From positions 29,912-93,911 of the forward strand of contig NZ_KB908467.1 of the NCBI RefSeq assembly GCF_000381965.1: 64,000 nt of DNA, read 5' to 3'. The stretch comes from Oceanimonas smirnovii ATCC BAA-899. GTDB taxonomy: Bacteria; Pseudomonadota; Gammaproteobacteria; Enterobacterales; Aeromonadaceae. A program made the translations under genes and the position numbers. Below, piece by piece: positions 27,089 through 35,945 of the stretch (its first letter is position 1; each line of letters opens with the position of its first letter). Under the pieces are notes generated by a model that worked only from the letters and a program-made list of their open reading frames with translations, was not told the DNA's origin and did not search any database.

Positions 27089-27517
27089 GTGCGTTACTTA
27101 CATCAACCTTACAAATCTGGTTTTACTCTGCTTGAGTTGTTGGTCGTGCTGGTCATACTTGGCTTGCTGGCAAGCCTGGCCGGCCCTCAGGTATTACGCC
27201 AGCTGGGCGGATCCAAGACCAAAACGGCTTCGCTGCAAATCAAGGAACTGAGCACTGCGCTGGACTTATACCGGCTGGAAGTAGGCCGCCATCCCAGTAC
27301 GGGGGAAGGCCTTGAGGCACTGATCAGTGCGCCTGCCGGAGCCAAGGGCTGGAATGGCCCCTATCTCAACAAAAAATCCATACCGCAGGATCCCTGGGGC
27401 AACGATTATCAGTATCGGGCTCCCGGCCAGCATGGCGAGTTTGATCTGTTCAGCCTGGGTTCTGATAACCAGCAGGGAGGCTCTGGTGAGGCACAGGACG
27501 TGGTCAGCTGGGAATAA
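27089..27517 (+). CDS. gspG: Major pseudopilin GspG
   Basis: A 142-residue pseudopilin with leader VRYLHQPYKSG ending before FTLLELLVVLVILGLLASLA, the prepilin peptidase site with Glu5. The C-terminal region has the GspG pattern: TGEGLEALISAP, GWNGPYL, DPWGNDYQY and the calcium-loop region FSLGSDNQQGGSGEAQDVVSWE. I start it at GTG 27089, 5 bases after a perfect GGGAGG; the upstream in-frame ATG at 27017 lies inside gspF. Polymerises into the pseudopilus after cleavage by a prepilin peptidase encoded elsewhere. Confidence 0.92.
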   Translation: MRYLHQPYKSGFTLLELLVVLVILGLLASLAGPQVLRQLGGSKTKTASLQIKELSTALDLYRLEVGRHPSTGEGLEALISAPAGAKGWNGPYLNKKSIPQDPWGNDYQYRAPGQHGEFDLFSLGSDNQQGGSGEAQDVVSWE

Positions 27518-27941
27518 TGCCGGCTTTACCCTGCTGGAACTGCTGGTGGTGTTAACCATTGCCACTCTGGCACTGACAGTGGCGCTGCCCCGTTTTGCTG
27601 CCTTATTGCCCAGCGCTGAACTGAAAAGCTACAGCCGGCAAACCGCTGCCCTGCTGCGCCTGGCACGCAGCCAGGCCGTAGCTACCGGCAACGTGGTCAC
27701 CCTGACCCTGAATAACGAGCAGCAGCAAACCCGGTTGTCTGGGCAAACCAAACCCCATGCCTGGCCTGCTGGTATCACGCTGAGCCTGAGCGGCACACAA
27801 ACCGGACCGGATGAGGCAGCCACACTGGAATTTTATCCCGACGGCGCCAGCAGCGGCGGAACTGTTCGTGTCGCCAGCGACCGTCAGCAATTTCTTATTC
27901 AGGTGGACTGGCTCACCGGCAGAGTATATTTCAATGACTAG
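27486..27941 (+). CDS. gspH: Minor pseudopilin GspH
   Basis: A 151-residue type IV pilin-like protein. Leader VRHRTWSAGNNAG is followed by FTLLELLVVLTIATLALTVALP with Glu5. The remainder has the GspH/FimT pattern (RQTAALLRLARSQAVATGNVV). The GTG start at 27486 has GGGAGG 5 bases upstream and overlaps the gspG end by 32 bases; a longer frame from 27327 is just read-through of gspG sequence. GspH supports the pseudopilus tip. Confidence 0.85.
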   Translation: MRHRTWSAGNNAGFTLLELLVVLTIATLALTVALPRFAALLPSAELKSYSRQTAALLRLARSQAVATGNVVTLTLNNEQQQTRLSGQTKPHAWPAGITLSLSGTQTGPDEAATLEFYPDGASSGGTVRVASDRQQFLIQVDWLTGRVYFND

Positions 27942-28335
27942 CCTGCCTTACGGTTATCGCCAGAGCGGTTTTACCCTGCTGGAAGTGCTGGTGGCCTTTG
28001 CCGTACTCACCATCACCCTTGGGGTTTTGCTTAATATTTTCTCGCTGGCGATAAAAACCTCGCAAACAGCGCAGGACCAGCAAACCGCCATGCTGCTGGC
28101 AGAATCAAAAATGGCAGAGCTGGATGCCGGTAACGCTTTGCGCCCCGGCACAGAGCGGGGGGAATTTAATGACCGTTTTAACTGGGAAACCCGCATTGAA
28201 GAGTTTAACAGCACAACCCTGATGGATAACCAGTCCATGCTGTTACCTTACCGGCTGTCGGTGGTGGTGAGCTGGGACGAGCATCGCCGTTATGAGCTTG
28301 CCACTCTGAGACTGGTCCGCACGGAGGCCCAATGA
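27934..28335 (+). CDS. gspI: Minor pseudopilin GspI
   Basis: A 133-residue pseudopilin with leader MTSLPYGYRQSG and mature N-terminus FTLLEVLVAFAVLTITLGVLLN. Length and the AESKMAELDAG segment fit GspI, which nucleates the tip complex with GspJ and GspK. It overlaps gspH by 8 bases and gspJ by 4 (ATGA). Confidence 0.88.
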   Translation: MTSLPYGYRQSGFTLLEVLVAFAVLTITLGVLLNIFSLAIKTSQTAQDQQTAMLLAESKMAELDAGNALRPGTERGEFNDRFNWETRIEEFNSTTLMDNQSMLLPYRLSVVVSWDEHRRYELATLRLVRTEAQ

Positions 28336-29006
28336 CGCGCGTGCACGGCTTTACCTTGGTGGAGCTCATGGTAGCCCTGAGTCTGCTGGCTCTGCTGGCC
28401 GGACTCATGTTTGGTGGCTTCCGCATCGCCAGCCAAACCTGGCAGAGCGTGGAAGAGCACAACAATGCCCTGAGTGAAACCGTGCAGGCCCAGCGCTTTT
28501 TGCGCAAGCTGCTGGCACGCAGTGAAGCCCGCTCGGTGCCGGAAACCCGGAATACCTCGCTGCTCTCTTTTCAGGGGGATGCGCAATCGCTGCTCTTTCT
28601 CTCCGCCCTGCCCCGGCGCAACAGCCGGGTCAGTGAAACCGCCTGGTTTTACCTGGCACTGGACGACACCAATCCGGATTTTCCCAGACTGGTACTGAAA
28701 ACCAAGGCTCTGACCGGGCTGGAAAAAACCACCCCGGAGCAGCCTGAAATCACCTTTGACTGGTATCAGCTGGTAGACGACTTTCAGCGCCCTGAGGGCA
28801 TACCTGCACTGCTTACCCTGCCTGCAAACGCGCTTCAGCTGCATTATCTGCCTCAGGAACAAGACGGCCTGCAACCGGACTGGCAGCAAGACTGGCAACA
28901 GCAGGATGCCCTGCCAGCGCTGATCAAGCTGCAACTGGAGGATGACTGGCCACCCTTGGTGGTCTCACCCGGAGAACAGCGCAATGCCATTAAACAAATA
29001 CAGTAA
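28332..29006 (+). CDS. gspJ: Minor pseudopilin GspJ
   Basis: A 224-residue pseudopilin with a very short leader MTRVHG and then FTLVELMVALSLLALLAGLMFGGF. The body shows the GspJ pattern of a long loop-rich domain (SETVQAQRFLRKLLARSEAR). It belongs to the GspI-J-K tip complex. ATGA overlap with gspI; it overlaps gspK by 23 bases. Confidence 0.86.
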   Translation: MTRVHGFTLVELMVALSLLALLAGLMFGGFRIASQTWQSVEEHNNALSETVQAQRFLRKLLARSEARSVPETRNTSLLSFQGDAQSLLFLSALPRRNSRVSETAWFYLALDDTNPDFPRLVLKTKALTGLEKTTPEQPEITFDWYQLVDDFQRPEGIPALLTLPANALQLHYLPQEQDGLQPDWQQDWQQQDALPALIKLQLEDDWPPLVVSPGEQRNAIKQIQ

Positions 29007-29925
29007 CCAGACAGGCATCGCCCTGGTCAGTGTGCTGTGGCTGCTGTTGCTGCTGACAGTGCTGGCATCGGGGCTGTCAGTCAACAGCCGCAACCAGGCC
29101 CGGCAAAGTGGCAACATCGCCATCGCCTCACAACTGCAGCAAGGAGCCGATGCCGGCCTGCAGCTGGCGCTTCTGGCGCTGGCACAACCGGCTGACCAGC
29201 AACCCTGGCTGGCTGATGGCAGCCCTTATGTTATGCCCTTCGAAAAAATGGAATTGCGTATTGCGCTGTTCAACGAAAGCGGACGCATCGACCTGAATAC
29301 TGCCGGCACGGAACTGCTTAACGGTCTGCTGGCCACCGCAGAACCCGATGATGCGCTGCGCGACCGCCTGACAGACGCCATTATGGACTGGCGTGACGGT
29401 GATGATCTGCGCCGGCTTAATGGTGCCGAACTGGATGATTATCTGGCTGCCGGACTCGACTATGGTCCTGCCAACGCGCCTTTCTCGTCTGTAGAAGAAT
29501 TACAGCAGGTGCTGGAAATGACACCGCAGCTGTACCGCAAAATCCGCCACAGCCTGACCCTGCGCAATCCGCGCCGGGGCGTTAATCCCCAGTTTGCTCC
29601 CCGTCAGGTATTGCTGGCTCTGCCCGGCGTCAGTGAAGCCACGGTGGATCAGTTTATTGAAGACAGGCGAGCCCGCTTTGAAGCAGGTCAGCCGCCTCCG
29701 ACTACTGATTTGTTTCCTCAGGAGCTGCTTGCTCGCGGCCCCCCCGGAGTCAACTACACTATTCATACGGAAGCCCGCATAACAACAGCATATCGCTACC
29801 GGCTTACTGCCAGCCTGCTTAACCGGCAAGGCCGGCCCTTGATACTCAATGCGGAGCAGGAATTTATTCCGCTGTTTAACGATATTGCCCCTGACGGAGG
29901 CACCCTATGGATGGGGAGCGATTAA
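28984..29925 (+). CDS. gspK: Minor pseudopilin GspK
   Basis: A 313-residue GspK with prepilin-like N-terminus NQTG followed by IALVSVLWLLLLLTVLASGLS. As usual in GspK, Glu5 is missing. The DLNTAGTELLNGLL, DWRDGDD and LTLRNPRRGVNPQFAP regions belong to its alpha-helical domain. It caps the pseudopilus tip. The start at 28984 follows CCGGAGAACAGC; an in-frame ATG at 28942 lies inside gspJ. Overlaps gspL by 19 bases. Confidence 0.88.
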   Translation: MPLNKYSNQTGIALVSVLWLLLLLTVLASGLSVNSRNQARQSGNIAIASQLQQGADAGLQLALLALAQPADQQPWLADGSPYVMPFEKMELRIALFNESGRIDLNTAGTELLNGLLATAEPDDALRDRLTDAIMDWRDGDDLRRLNGAELDDYLAAGLDYGPANAPFSSVEELQQVLEMTPQLYRKIRHSLTLRNPRRGVNPQFAPRQVLLALPGVSEATVDQFIEDRRARFEAGQPPPTTDLFPQELLARGPPGVNYTIHTEARITTAYRYRLTASLLNRQGRPLILNAEQEFIPLFNDIAPDGGTLWMGSD

Positions 29926-30980
29926 CCCGGGTTATTGGCCAGTATGGCCGTCAACTGTCAGCGCTGATGCAGCGGTTTTGGCATTGGTGGAGCGGGCAGC
30001 TGCTCGACATGCTGCCACCTCAGCTGCGCCGGCGGTTGTTGCACCCGGGCCAGCAGCTTTGTATCTATGTCATGCAAGAGCAGTTTCAGCTGCAGCTGCT
30101 GCCCGATGGTCAGCTTCAGCCCCTCGGAGACATACCGACAGCACAGCAACAACAGCTGCAGCAGCAGGTCACCCACACCCGGCTGTGTCTGCCTGACAGC
30201 GAGATGCTGTTAACCACGCTTATCCTGCCGGCAGCGACAGCAGACAACCTGGAAAGTGTGCTTCGCTTTGAAATGGACCGGCACACTCCCTTTACTGCCG
30301 AACAGGTATATTTTGGCTTTTCCGTCGCGCCTCGGGAAAAAAACAGCCAGCATATCCAGGTGACCTTATTACTGGCATCCAAAGAACGCACGGACGCTTA
30401 TCTTGCCGATCTGGCAGGGCGGGGGCTGTATCCGGCCACCCTGTGTCATGCAGAGCACTCCAGTGCTCCTTCCATTGCTCTGCCCGTTTCACGGCACGCC
30501 AGCCAGGGTGGCAGCCGTCGAAAAAGCCTGAGCAGCGCCCTGGTACTGGTTATGCTGTTTTTACTTATCGCCGTGCCTCTTTATCACCGCCAGAACCGCA
30601 TCGAGAATCTGACGACAGAGCTGGACCAGCCTCGCCAGCGGGCAGAGCAAACCGCCGCGCTCAAGCGAGAACTGAATGCCCTTCAGGACAGCCGTGACTT
30701 TCTGAGTCTGAAGCGCGCTGAGCGCATTCCCACCCTGTCGCTGCTGGACGAGCTGACACGCACGCTGCCCGATCATACCTGGCTTAGCCGGCTGGAGCTG
30801 GAAAGCGGGACCATTCAGATCCGCGGAGAGTCGGCCAATGCCTCTGAGCTGATTGGCCTGCTGGAAAATACCACCTGGTTTTCCGATGTCCGCTTCAGCT
30901 CGCCGATCACCAGTAACCCGGCCACCAATAAAGACCGATTCATGATTAGCGCCCGCCTGAATGAAGGAGATGCGCCATGA
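29907..30980 (+). CDS. gspL: Type II secretion protein GspL (PilM/PilN-like)
   Basis: A 357-residue bitopic inner-membrane protein. The cytoplasmic part (about 1-210) is actin-like in GspL and binds GspE; one membrane helix lies at about 215-232 (SALVLVMLFLLIAVPLY), followed by a coiled coil and a periplasmic ferredoxin-like domain. LDELTRTLPDHTWLSRLELESGTIQIRGES is a PilN-type segment. The cytoplasmic domain is shorter than in E. coli-type GspL. GGAGG lies 7 bases before the ATG, and the stop overlaps gspM as ATGA. Confidence 0.82.
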   Translation: MDGERLTRVIGQYGRQLSALMQRFWHWWSGQLLDMLPPQLRRRLLHPGQQLCIYVMQEQFQLQLLPDGQLQPLGDIPTAQQQQLQQQVTHTRLCLPDSEMLLTTLILPAATADNLESVLRFEMDRHTPFTAEQVYFGFSVAPREKNSQHIQVTLLLASKERTDAYLADLAGRGLYPATLCHAEHSSAPSIALPVSRHASQGGSRRKSLSSALVLVMLFLLIAVPLYHRQNRIENLTTELDQPRQRAEQTAALKRELNALQDSRDFLSLKRAERIPTLSLLDELTRTLPDHTWLSRLELESGTIQIRGESANASELIGLLENTTWFSDVRFSSPITSNPATNKDRFMISARLNEGDAP

Positions 30981-31585
30981 ACCTGTCTGCCCGACAACAA
31001 AAACTGGCTGCCCTGGGTCTGCTGGTACTGGTTGTACTGCTGATATTCAGCCTGTTCATCAGCCCGCTGTTCAGTTTGTTCTGGCGTCAGGGGGAGCGGC
31101 TGAAGCAGCTGGAAGGCCAGCTTGAGCGCTATCAGCGTCTGGCCAGTGAGCTGGAACGGACCGAACAACAGCTGCAGCAACTCAGGGCAGCCACTCCCGA
31201 TGATAACCTCTACCTGCCCGAGCAACGGCCGGCTCTGGCCCAGGCCTGGCTGCAGCAGCACCTTAACCGGGTGGTAGCCAGAAACGGTGGGCAGCTGGTC
31301 AGTATTCAGAACGCACCGGCCGGCAGCGGTATACCGCTGCCGGAAGTGATGTTGCGTATACACTTGCGTAACGAACTGAGCGAGCTGGTACCACTGATAC
31401 ATGAACTGGAATCGGGCACCCCTGCACTGTTTATTCAGGATCTGGTGATCACCGCCTCACCCCGCCAGACACGCATTCGCAGCAACCGGATAGTAACTCG
31501 CCGGCAAAGTGCCCAGGTTCGGGAAATGCCGTCACTGGATGTGCGCTTTAATCTGCTGGGCTATACCCGACAGGAGGCTCCATGA
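30977..31585 (+). CDS. gspM: Type II secretion protein GspM
   Basis: A 202-residue protein with one N-terminal membrane helix (about 10-33, LAALGLLVLVVLLIFSLFIS), a coiled coil (about 38-70) and a periplasmic domain of the GspMb type. It partners GspL in the inner-membrane assembly platform. Assignment rests on position, size and topology more than on sharp motifs. It overlaps both neighbours as ATGA. Confidence 0.8.
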   Translation: MNLSARQQKLAALGLLVLVVLLIFSLFISPLFSLFWRQGERLKQLEGQLERYQRLASELERTEQQLQQLRAATPDDNLYLPEQRPALAQAWLQQHLNRVVARNGGQLVSIQNAPAGSGIPLPEVMLRIHLRNELSELVPLIHELESGTPALFIQDLVITASPRQTRIRSNRIVTRRQSAQVREMPSLDVRFNLLGYTRQEAP

Positions 31586-32103
31586 TGCATCGGTTCTGGC
31601 TTCTGTTGCTGATACTGTGGCTGCCTGCTGCGCTGGCGCAAACCGGCGCTCCCGGCTATCCACCCCTGGAGCAGTTTGACGACATGATTGAACGGCCGCT
31701 GTTTAACGCCACCAGGCGACCCAGGGCAAATGAAAGCGACAATGACACTCTGAGCGAAAGCGCGGCTGAAATGCGGGAAAAATGGCGATTGAGCGGCGTA
31801 GTGTGGGAGAACAACCAACAGCTGGCGCTGTTCAGCGAACGAGAGGGTGATGCCCGGGAACGCATTCGTACCGGCATGTATCTGGATGGTAACTGGCAAC
31901 TGGAAGAAATTACCGAAGACAGCGTTACTCTTACCGATGAAGGCCAGCGTCTGAGGCTTGAGCTGTGGGAGCCCAGGGAACCTTCAACCCGGCCTCTTCC
32001 GGCACCTGAAGAGCCACAAAATGAAGAACAGGCACCAGAGCGAAAAACCGACAACGGCGGCGAGCCGGCAACCGAACAGGGACGTAACGGGGAGTCATCA
32101 TGA
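31582..32103 (+). CDS. GspN/GspC-like type II secretion protein (short, no PDZ domain)
   Basis: A 173-residue exported protein with an N-terminal hydrophobic segment (FWLLLLILWLPAALA). Next come FDDMIERPLFNATRRP, a pattern seen at the start of GspC/XpsN homology-region domains, and WRLSGVVWENNQQLALF, the small beta domain that touches the secretin. The last 40 residues are acidic and proline-rich. It takes the place of GspC but has no PDZ domain and no clear cytoplasmic segment. Its slot between gspM and gspD matches systems where gspN precedes gspD. The exact class is uncertain. Confidence 0.7.
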   Translation: MMHRFWLLLLILWLPAALAQTGAPGYPPLEQFDDMIERPLFNATRRPRANESDNDTLSESAAEMREKWRLSGVVWENNQQLALFSEREGDARERIRTGMYLDGNWQLEEITEDSVTLTDEGQRLRLELWEPREPSTRPLPAPEEPQNEEQAPERKTDNGGEPATEQGRNGESS

Positions 32104-34184
32104 GCAAGTTCTGTTTACCACATTGGCTTGGCACCGGCCTGATATGCACTCTGCTGGTTGCCTGCACCACCCCCACCGGCGACCGGCCCGCTCTCGACAA
32201 ACCCTGGGGTAAAAGCAGGGCCAGCAGCAGCTATGATCCGGTCAGGCTGCCTGTCAGTGAGCGCCCGGCAGACCGGCTGCCAGCCAGCCTGACTACAGCC
32301 CCGGGCACAGCACCGGCTGCCCGCAGTGAAATTTACCGTGGCTCAGGCAACTTTATGCGCCTCGCTCAGGCTGAGCAGCCCCAGTCATCAGCACCGGGCG
32401 ATGTGACTCTCAACTTTCAGGGCTCCGACATTGCCGAAGTGGTCAAAACCATACTGGGCGACATATTGCAGCTCAATTACTCCCTCGATGAGCGGGTGCG
32501 CGGCCAGGTTTACCTGCAAACCAACCGCCCCATCAGCCAGGATGATCTCTTGCCTACCCTGGAAAGCCTGCTGCAAACCCACGGTGCCGCCCTGGTACAC
32601 AGCAATGGCCTGTTTAACGTGGTCCCCGCCGGCGAAGTGCCGGCATCGGCACTGAACCCCCGGCTGGCCCCCACCGCCGAGCGCGGTTACCAGATGCTGA
32701 TTTTGCCGCTGCGCTACATAGGCGCCCAGGAAATGGAAAAAATCCTGGAGCCGGTCAAGCCCCGTCAGGGAACCATGATGGTAGATCCCAGACGTAACCT
32801 GATCACTCTGGTGGGCACCCGGGACGAACTCACCAACATTCGTGACACCGTCAACCTGTTTGATGTAGACCAGCTGCGTGGCATGTCGGTGGGGCTGTTC
32901 CGGCTGCAGGCCAGCAGTGCCGATGTGATTGCCAGCGAGCTGCAGGCCATTTTTGGAGACGAGGCCGAGGGGCCGCTGGCCGGTATGGTGCGCTATCTGC
33001 CCATAGAGCGCCTGAACGCCCTGCTGGTGATAACACCTCAGGAGCGCTATCTCACCGATGCCAGAGTATGGATACAGCGGCTGGACCGGGCCGAGAATCC
33101 CCGGGGCCTGAACATGTATGTATATCATGTACAAAACGGCAAGGCCGATCACCTGGCCGAGCTGCTTAACCAGCTGTTCGACAGTCAGCGCCGCAACAGC
33201 GCCGGCTCGCCTCTGCCACCGGCAGCCAGCAATACCGAAGAAGGCAGCCCGGTACAGATTGCCACCGGTATTAACGCCGCCAACCTGGATGTGGGCGAAG
33301 TCAGCGTGATCGCCGACACCGAGCGCAACGCTCTGGTGGTGATGGCCGCCAGCGCCGACTACGAGAAAGTAGAGCAGGCCATCAAGCGGCTGGATCAGCT
33401 GCCGCTGCAGGTACTGGTGGAAGCCACCATAGTGGAAGTGAGTCTGGAAGACGAACTGCGCTACGGCCTGCAATGGTATTTTAAAAACAACCTGGGCAAT
33501 GGTTATACCGGTGCCGGTGGGCTGGGTCCCATTCCTATCCCGACTGCCGATAGCCTGGCGGCAGCCAGCGCCAGCTATGAAGTATTCAGCGCGGCGGGCA
33601 CACGGGCCCTGCTCACCGCACTGGCCAGTGATTCCAAGGTGAATGTCATATCTTCGCCTTCGCTGATGGTGCTCGACAACCAGAAAGCGCTAATCAGAGT
33701 AGGGGATCAGGTGCCTATCCGTACTTCAGAAACGACCAATCTCAACAGCGATGTAGGCAACGTCACCAGCACCATTCAGTATCGCGATACCGGTGTGCTG
33801 CTGGAAGTCACCCCACGGGTCAACGCCGGTGGCATGGTGGTGCTGGAACTGGTGCAGGAAGTCAACGATGTGGCCACCACCACCAGCTCCAACATTCAGT
33901 CTCCCACCATTACTCAGCGCAAAATCGACACCCGGGTAGCAATACAGAGTGGCGAGACCCTGGTGCTGGGCGGCCTGATTCGCGAAAACACAACCCGCGA
34001 CAGCCAGGGCATACCCGGCATTCGCCATGTGCCGGTGCTGGGCTGGCTGTTTGGCAGCAGCGGCACCAACACCCGGCGCACCGAGCTGGTGGTGCTGATC
34101 ACGCCCACTGCGGTAGCCAATGCCATTGATGCCCGCGCCGTGACTCAGGAATATCGCAGCAAGCTGCAGCAGGTGGCCATGTAG
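32100..34184 (+). CDS. gspD: Type II secretin GspD, predicted lipoprotein
   Basis: A 694-residue secretin. After a lipoprotein signal with lipobox LVAC (Cys22) and a proline-rich linker comes the N0 domain (VTLNFQGSDIAEVVKTILGD, about 98-165). Repeated KH-type N domains follow, then the beta-barrel (about 430-690) with VEATIVEVSLEDELRYGLQW, VNVISSPSLMVLDNQKA and IQSGETLVLGGLIRE. An acylated N-terminus would make it a self-targeting liposecretin like Pseudomonas HxcQ, so no separate pilotin is needed. It lacks a C-terminal S-domain for pilotin binding, ending at KLQQVAM. It is the last gene of the operon; ATGA overlap with the preceding gene. Confidence 0.92.
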   Translation: MSKFCLPHWLGTGLICTLLVACTTPTGDRPALDKPWGKSRASSSYDPVRLPVSERPADRLPASLTTAPGTAPAARSEIYRGSGNFMRLAQAEQPQSSAPGDVTLNFQGSDIAEVVKTILGDILQLNYSLDERVRGQVYLQTNRPISQDDLLPTLESLLQTHGAALVHSNGLFNVVPAGEVPASALNPRLAPTAERGYQMLILPLRYIGAQEMEKILEPVKPRQGTMMVDPRRNLITLVGTRDELTNIRDTVNLFDVDQLRGMSVGLFRLQASSADVIASELQAIFGDEAEGPLAGMVRYLPIERLNALLVITPQERYLTDARVWIQRLDRAENPRGLNMYVYHVQNGKADHLAELLNQLFDSQRRNSAGSPLPPAASNTEEGSPVQIATGINAANLDVGEVSVIADTERNALVVMAASADYEKVEQAIKRLDQLPLQVLVEATIVEVSLEDELRYGLQWYFKNNLGNGYTGAGGLGPIPIPTADSLAAASASYEVFSAAGTRALLTALASDSKVNVISSPSLMVLDNQKALIRVGDQVPIRTSETTNLNSDVGNVTSTIQYRDTGVLLEVTPRVNAGGMVVLELVQEVNDVATTTSSNIQSPTITQRKIDTRVAIQSGETLVLGGLIRENTTRDSQGIPGIRHVPVLGWLFGSSGTNTRRTELVVLITPTAVANAIDARAVTQEYRSKLQQVAM

Positions 34185-34212
34185 CAACAAAGCCTATTGT
34201 CTGTCTTTCCAT

Positions 34213-34243
34213 AAGGTGTATCAAATATGATACACCTTTTTAG
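34213..34243 (+). terminator. Rho-independent terminator of the gsp operon
   Basis: AAGGTGTATCA, a 4-base loop, then TGATACACCTT followed by TTTAGCTTTT. It lies 28 bases after the gspD stop and cleanly ends the E-to-D operon before the sigma-54 promoter of the next gene. Confidence 0.88.
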
Positions 34244-34374
34244 CTTTTATATATCACTGAAATTGAAGGAGTTCATTCAAAAAGCTCAATCATCTTGTTC
34301 CAGAAACATGACAGATAAAAACAGAACACTCTCCCCTATTAAATAAACTCCTTCATTTTCATAAATATAAAAAC

Positions 34375-34390
34375 TGGCATTGATTATGCC
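34375..34390 (+). promoter_or_regulatory. Sigma-54 (-24/-12) promoter of the DUF11-like exported protein gene
   Basis: TGGCATTGATTATGCC has the GG and GC dinucleotides exactly 12 bases apart, matching TGGCAC-N5-TTGC at most conserved positions. The predicted start of transcription is near 34401, giving a leader of about 72 bases. An A/T-rich stretch lies upstream. A sigma-54 activator gene lies 4 kb downstream. Confidence 0.7.
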
Positions 34391-34472
34391 TTGCCTTTAA
34401 CAATCGCGAGTGTTGTCCGGCACTTTGCGGAAGGGCTAGTGCGCCCGAATATGGAAGATGGAGGAAAATATT

Positions 34473-35888
34473 ATGTTTTTATGGAAAAAATGTAACAACA
34501 GCGCCGGCTTGAAAGCCCTGCACACGATGGCAGTGGCTGTGCTGAGCACCGTTATGTTGATATTGTCGGTGCCGGCTTATGCAAACCATCCGGGACCGGC
34601 AACCACAACGTTATCAGTTCAGCCCACTTTTATGGAAGGAAATCCAACCTGCTCCGACGTTTCAAACTATATGGAGTACAAAATAAATGATGTCGTTTCC
34701 GGTTCCTTTACCGCCCCAGATGGCACCAAGTTCACTATTAACGTTTACCCTGACTCCGGTGGTCAGGCATTTGACTGGTCAGTCGCTGGTGGGGTGGTCT
34801 GGGATATAGTGGTAAAAGGCGGACCGAATGCCAACCACTACGATTACAACAGTCAGAATCCGGCGGCCAAGGCCGATACCTATTTGCACTCACCGGTAAA
34901 CCATAAAAACAATAAATTCTATGGCCTCAGCCATATCTCTTTCTGTTATGAACCGGGTGCGCCCGCCATTGAAATCACCAAGGTTTGTGATGGTGGTTCA
35001 CTTTCAGGCAGCACTGCCACTTATAACTATACCGCTACCATTAGTAATACCGGCACAGTAAAACTGACTGATATTAAAGTGATGGAAAGTGGTGATTTTG
35101 ACAGCTGTATGATCACGGGGTTTGCTGGAGACCCATTGAGTGACTACATAAAAGTTGCAGATTCACTGGACGTTGGTAATGACGACATAGAACTCGTCAT
35201 TACCTGTACCTCCAGCAAAACCGGACTGGAAAACCATATTATGGTTAGAGCCAGCTACGAAGATGGAGTTGTAGACGATGATGCCACCGCAGCCTGTGAG
35301 TTTGCCTCCAATCCGTCCGTTAGTGTTGATAAATTCTGCCCGCTGAAAGAGGTGGAAACCGATACCGGCTTCAAAAAGGTACTTGAAAGCGTCAGGCTGG
35401 AACAAAAAGGCAATGATACAGATGGTTATCACTTGGTGGTTAAGGTGTGCCCAGAGATTGTCGTAACCAATAATGGCCCCGAAAACCTTGATGTGGTCAT
35501 CGTAAAGGATGAGTCCATTCCGGCATTGAAAGACGGTGTTGATCTCATTACCAAACTTGGCTCGGATATGCTCCCCGGACAAACCGAGTATCTGAGTAAC
35601 CATTATGACCTGTGCTACTACCCGGATATTCCGGAAACCGTAACAGGCGGTGAGTTTGATGGCATGGTTGAAGCAGTCGCCAGCATTGAAGGCCTTGAAG
35701 GTGAATATGCCACCGCTATGGCAACCTTCTTCAACTCGGTAACCGTTAATGCGAAGAGTGTCTTTGGTGGACTAGCACCAAAGGTAACTGATACCACTTT
35801 CCACTGGGATACAGATAATGAAAAGTGGATAGCCGAGTGTCCGCTGTGTCTTCCCTGCCCTGAGTGTGAAAAGAACGGTGACTATTAA
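34473..35888 (+). CDS. Exported DUF11-like repeat protein with a C-x2-C-x2-C-x2-C tail
   Basis: A 471-residue protein I do not recognise as a named family. The start is the ATG 8 bases after GGAGG; the codons from 34458 are upstream of it. A signal peptide (about 1-37) ends AYA before NHPGPAT. It has an N-terminal domain of about 140 residues, then two DUF11-like beta-sandwich segments: AIEITKVCDGGSLSGSTATYNYTATI-type near 170 and ECPLCLPCPEC-ending C-terminal part. Ten or more cysteines suggest disulfides formed in the periplasm. The last 16 residues carry four cysteines at 3-residue spacing. It lies between the gsp operon and the next exported protein, each behind a sigma-54 promoter, and is a candidate secretion substrate. 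Confidence 0.75.
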   Translation: MFLWKKCNNSAGLKALHTMAVAVLSTVMLILSVPAYANHPGPATTTLSVQPTFMEGNPTCSDVSNYMEYKINDVVSGSFTAPDGTKFTINVYPDSGGQAFDWSVAGGVVWDIVVKGGPNANHYDYNSQNPAAKADTYLHSPVNHKNNKFYGLSHISFCYEPGAPAIEITKVCDGGSLSGSTATYNYTATISNTGTVKLTDIKVMESGDFDSCMITGFAGDPLSDYIKVADSLDVGNDDIELVITCTSSKTGLENHIMVRASYEDGVVDDDATAACEFASNPSVSVDKFCPLKEVETDTGFKKVLESVRLEQKGNDTDGYHLVVKVCPEIVVTNNGPENLDVVIVKDESIPALKDGVDLITKLGSDMLPGQTEYLSNHYDLCYYPDIPETVTGGEFDGMVEAVASIEGLEGEYATAMATFFNSVTVNAKSVFGGLAPKVTDTTFHWDTDNEKWIAECPLCLPCPECEKNGDY

Positions 35889-35910
35889 TTGACAAGCCCT
35901 TTGGGTAGTT

Positions 35911-35945
35911 AAAAAGGGGCGGCAACAGCCGCCCCTTTTTTTTAA
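35911..35945 (+). terminator. Strong rho-independent terminator
   Basis: AAAAAGGGGCGGC, a 4-base loop, then GCCGCCCCTTTTT and further T residues. It ends the DUF11-like transcript 22 bases after the stop codon and, with its A tract, could also work in reverse. Confidence 0.92.
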
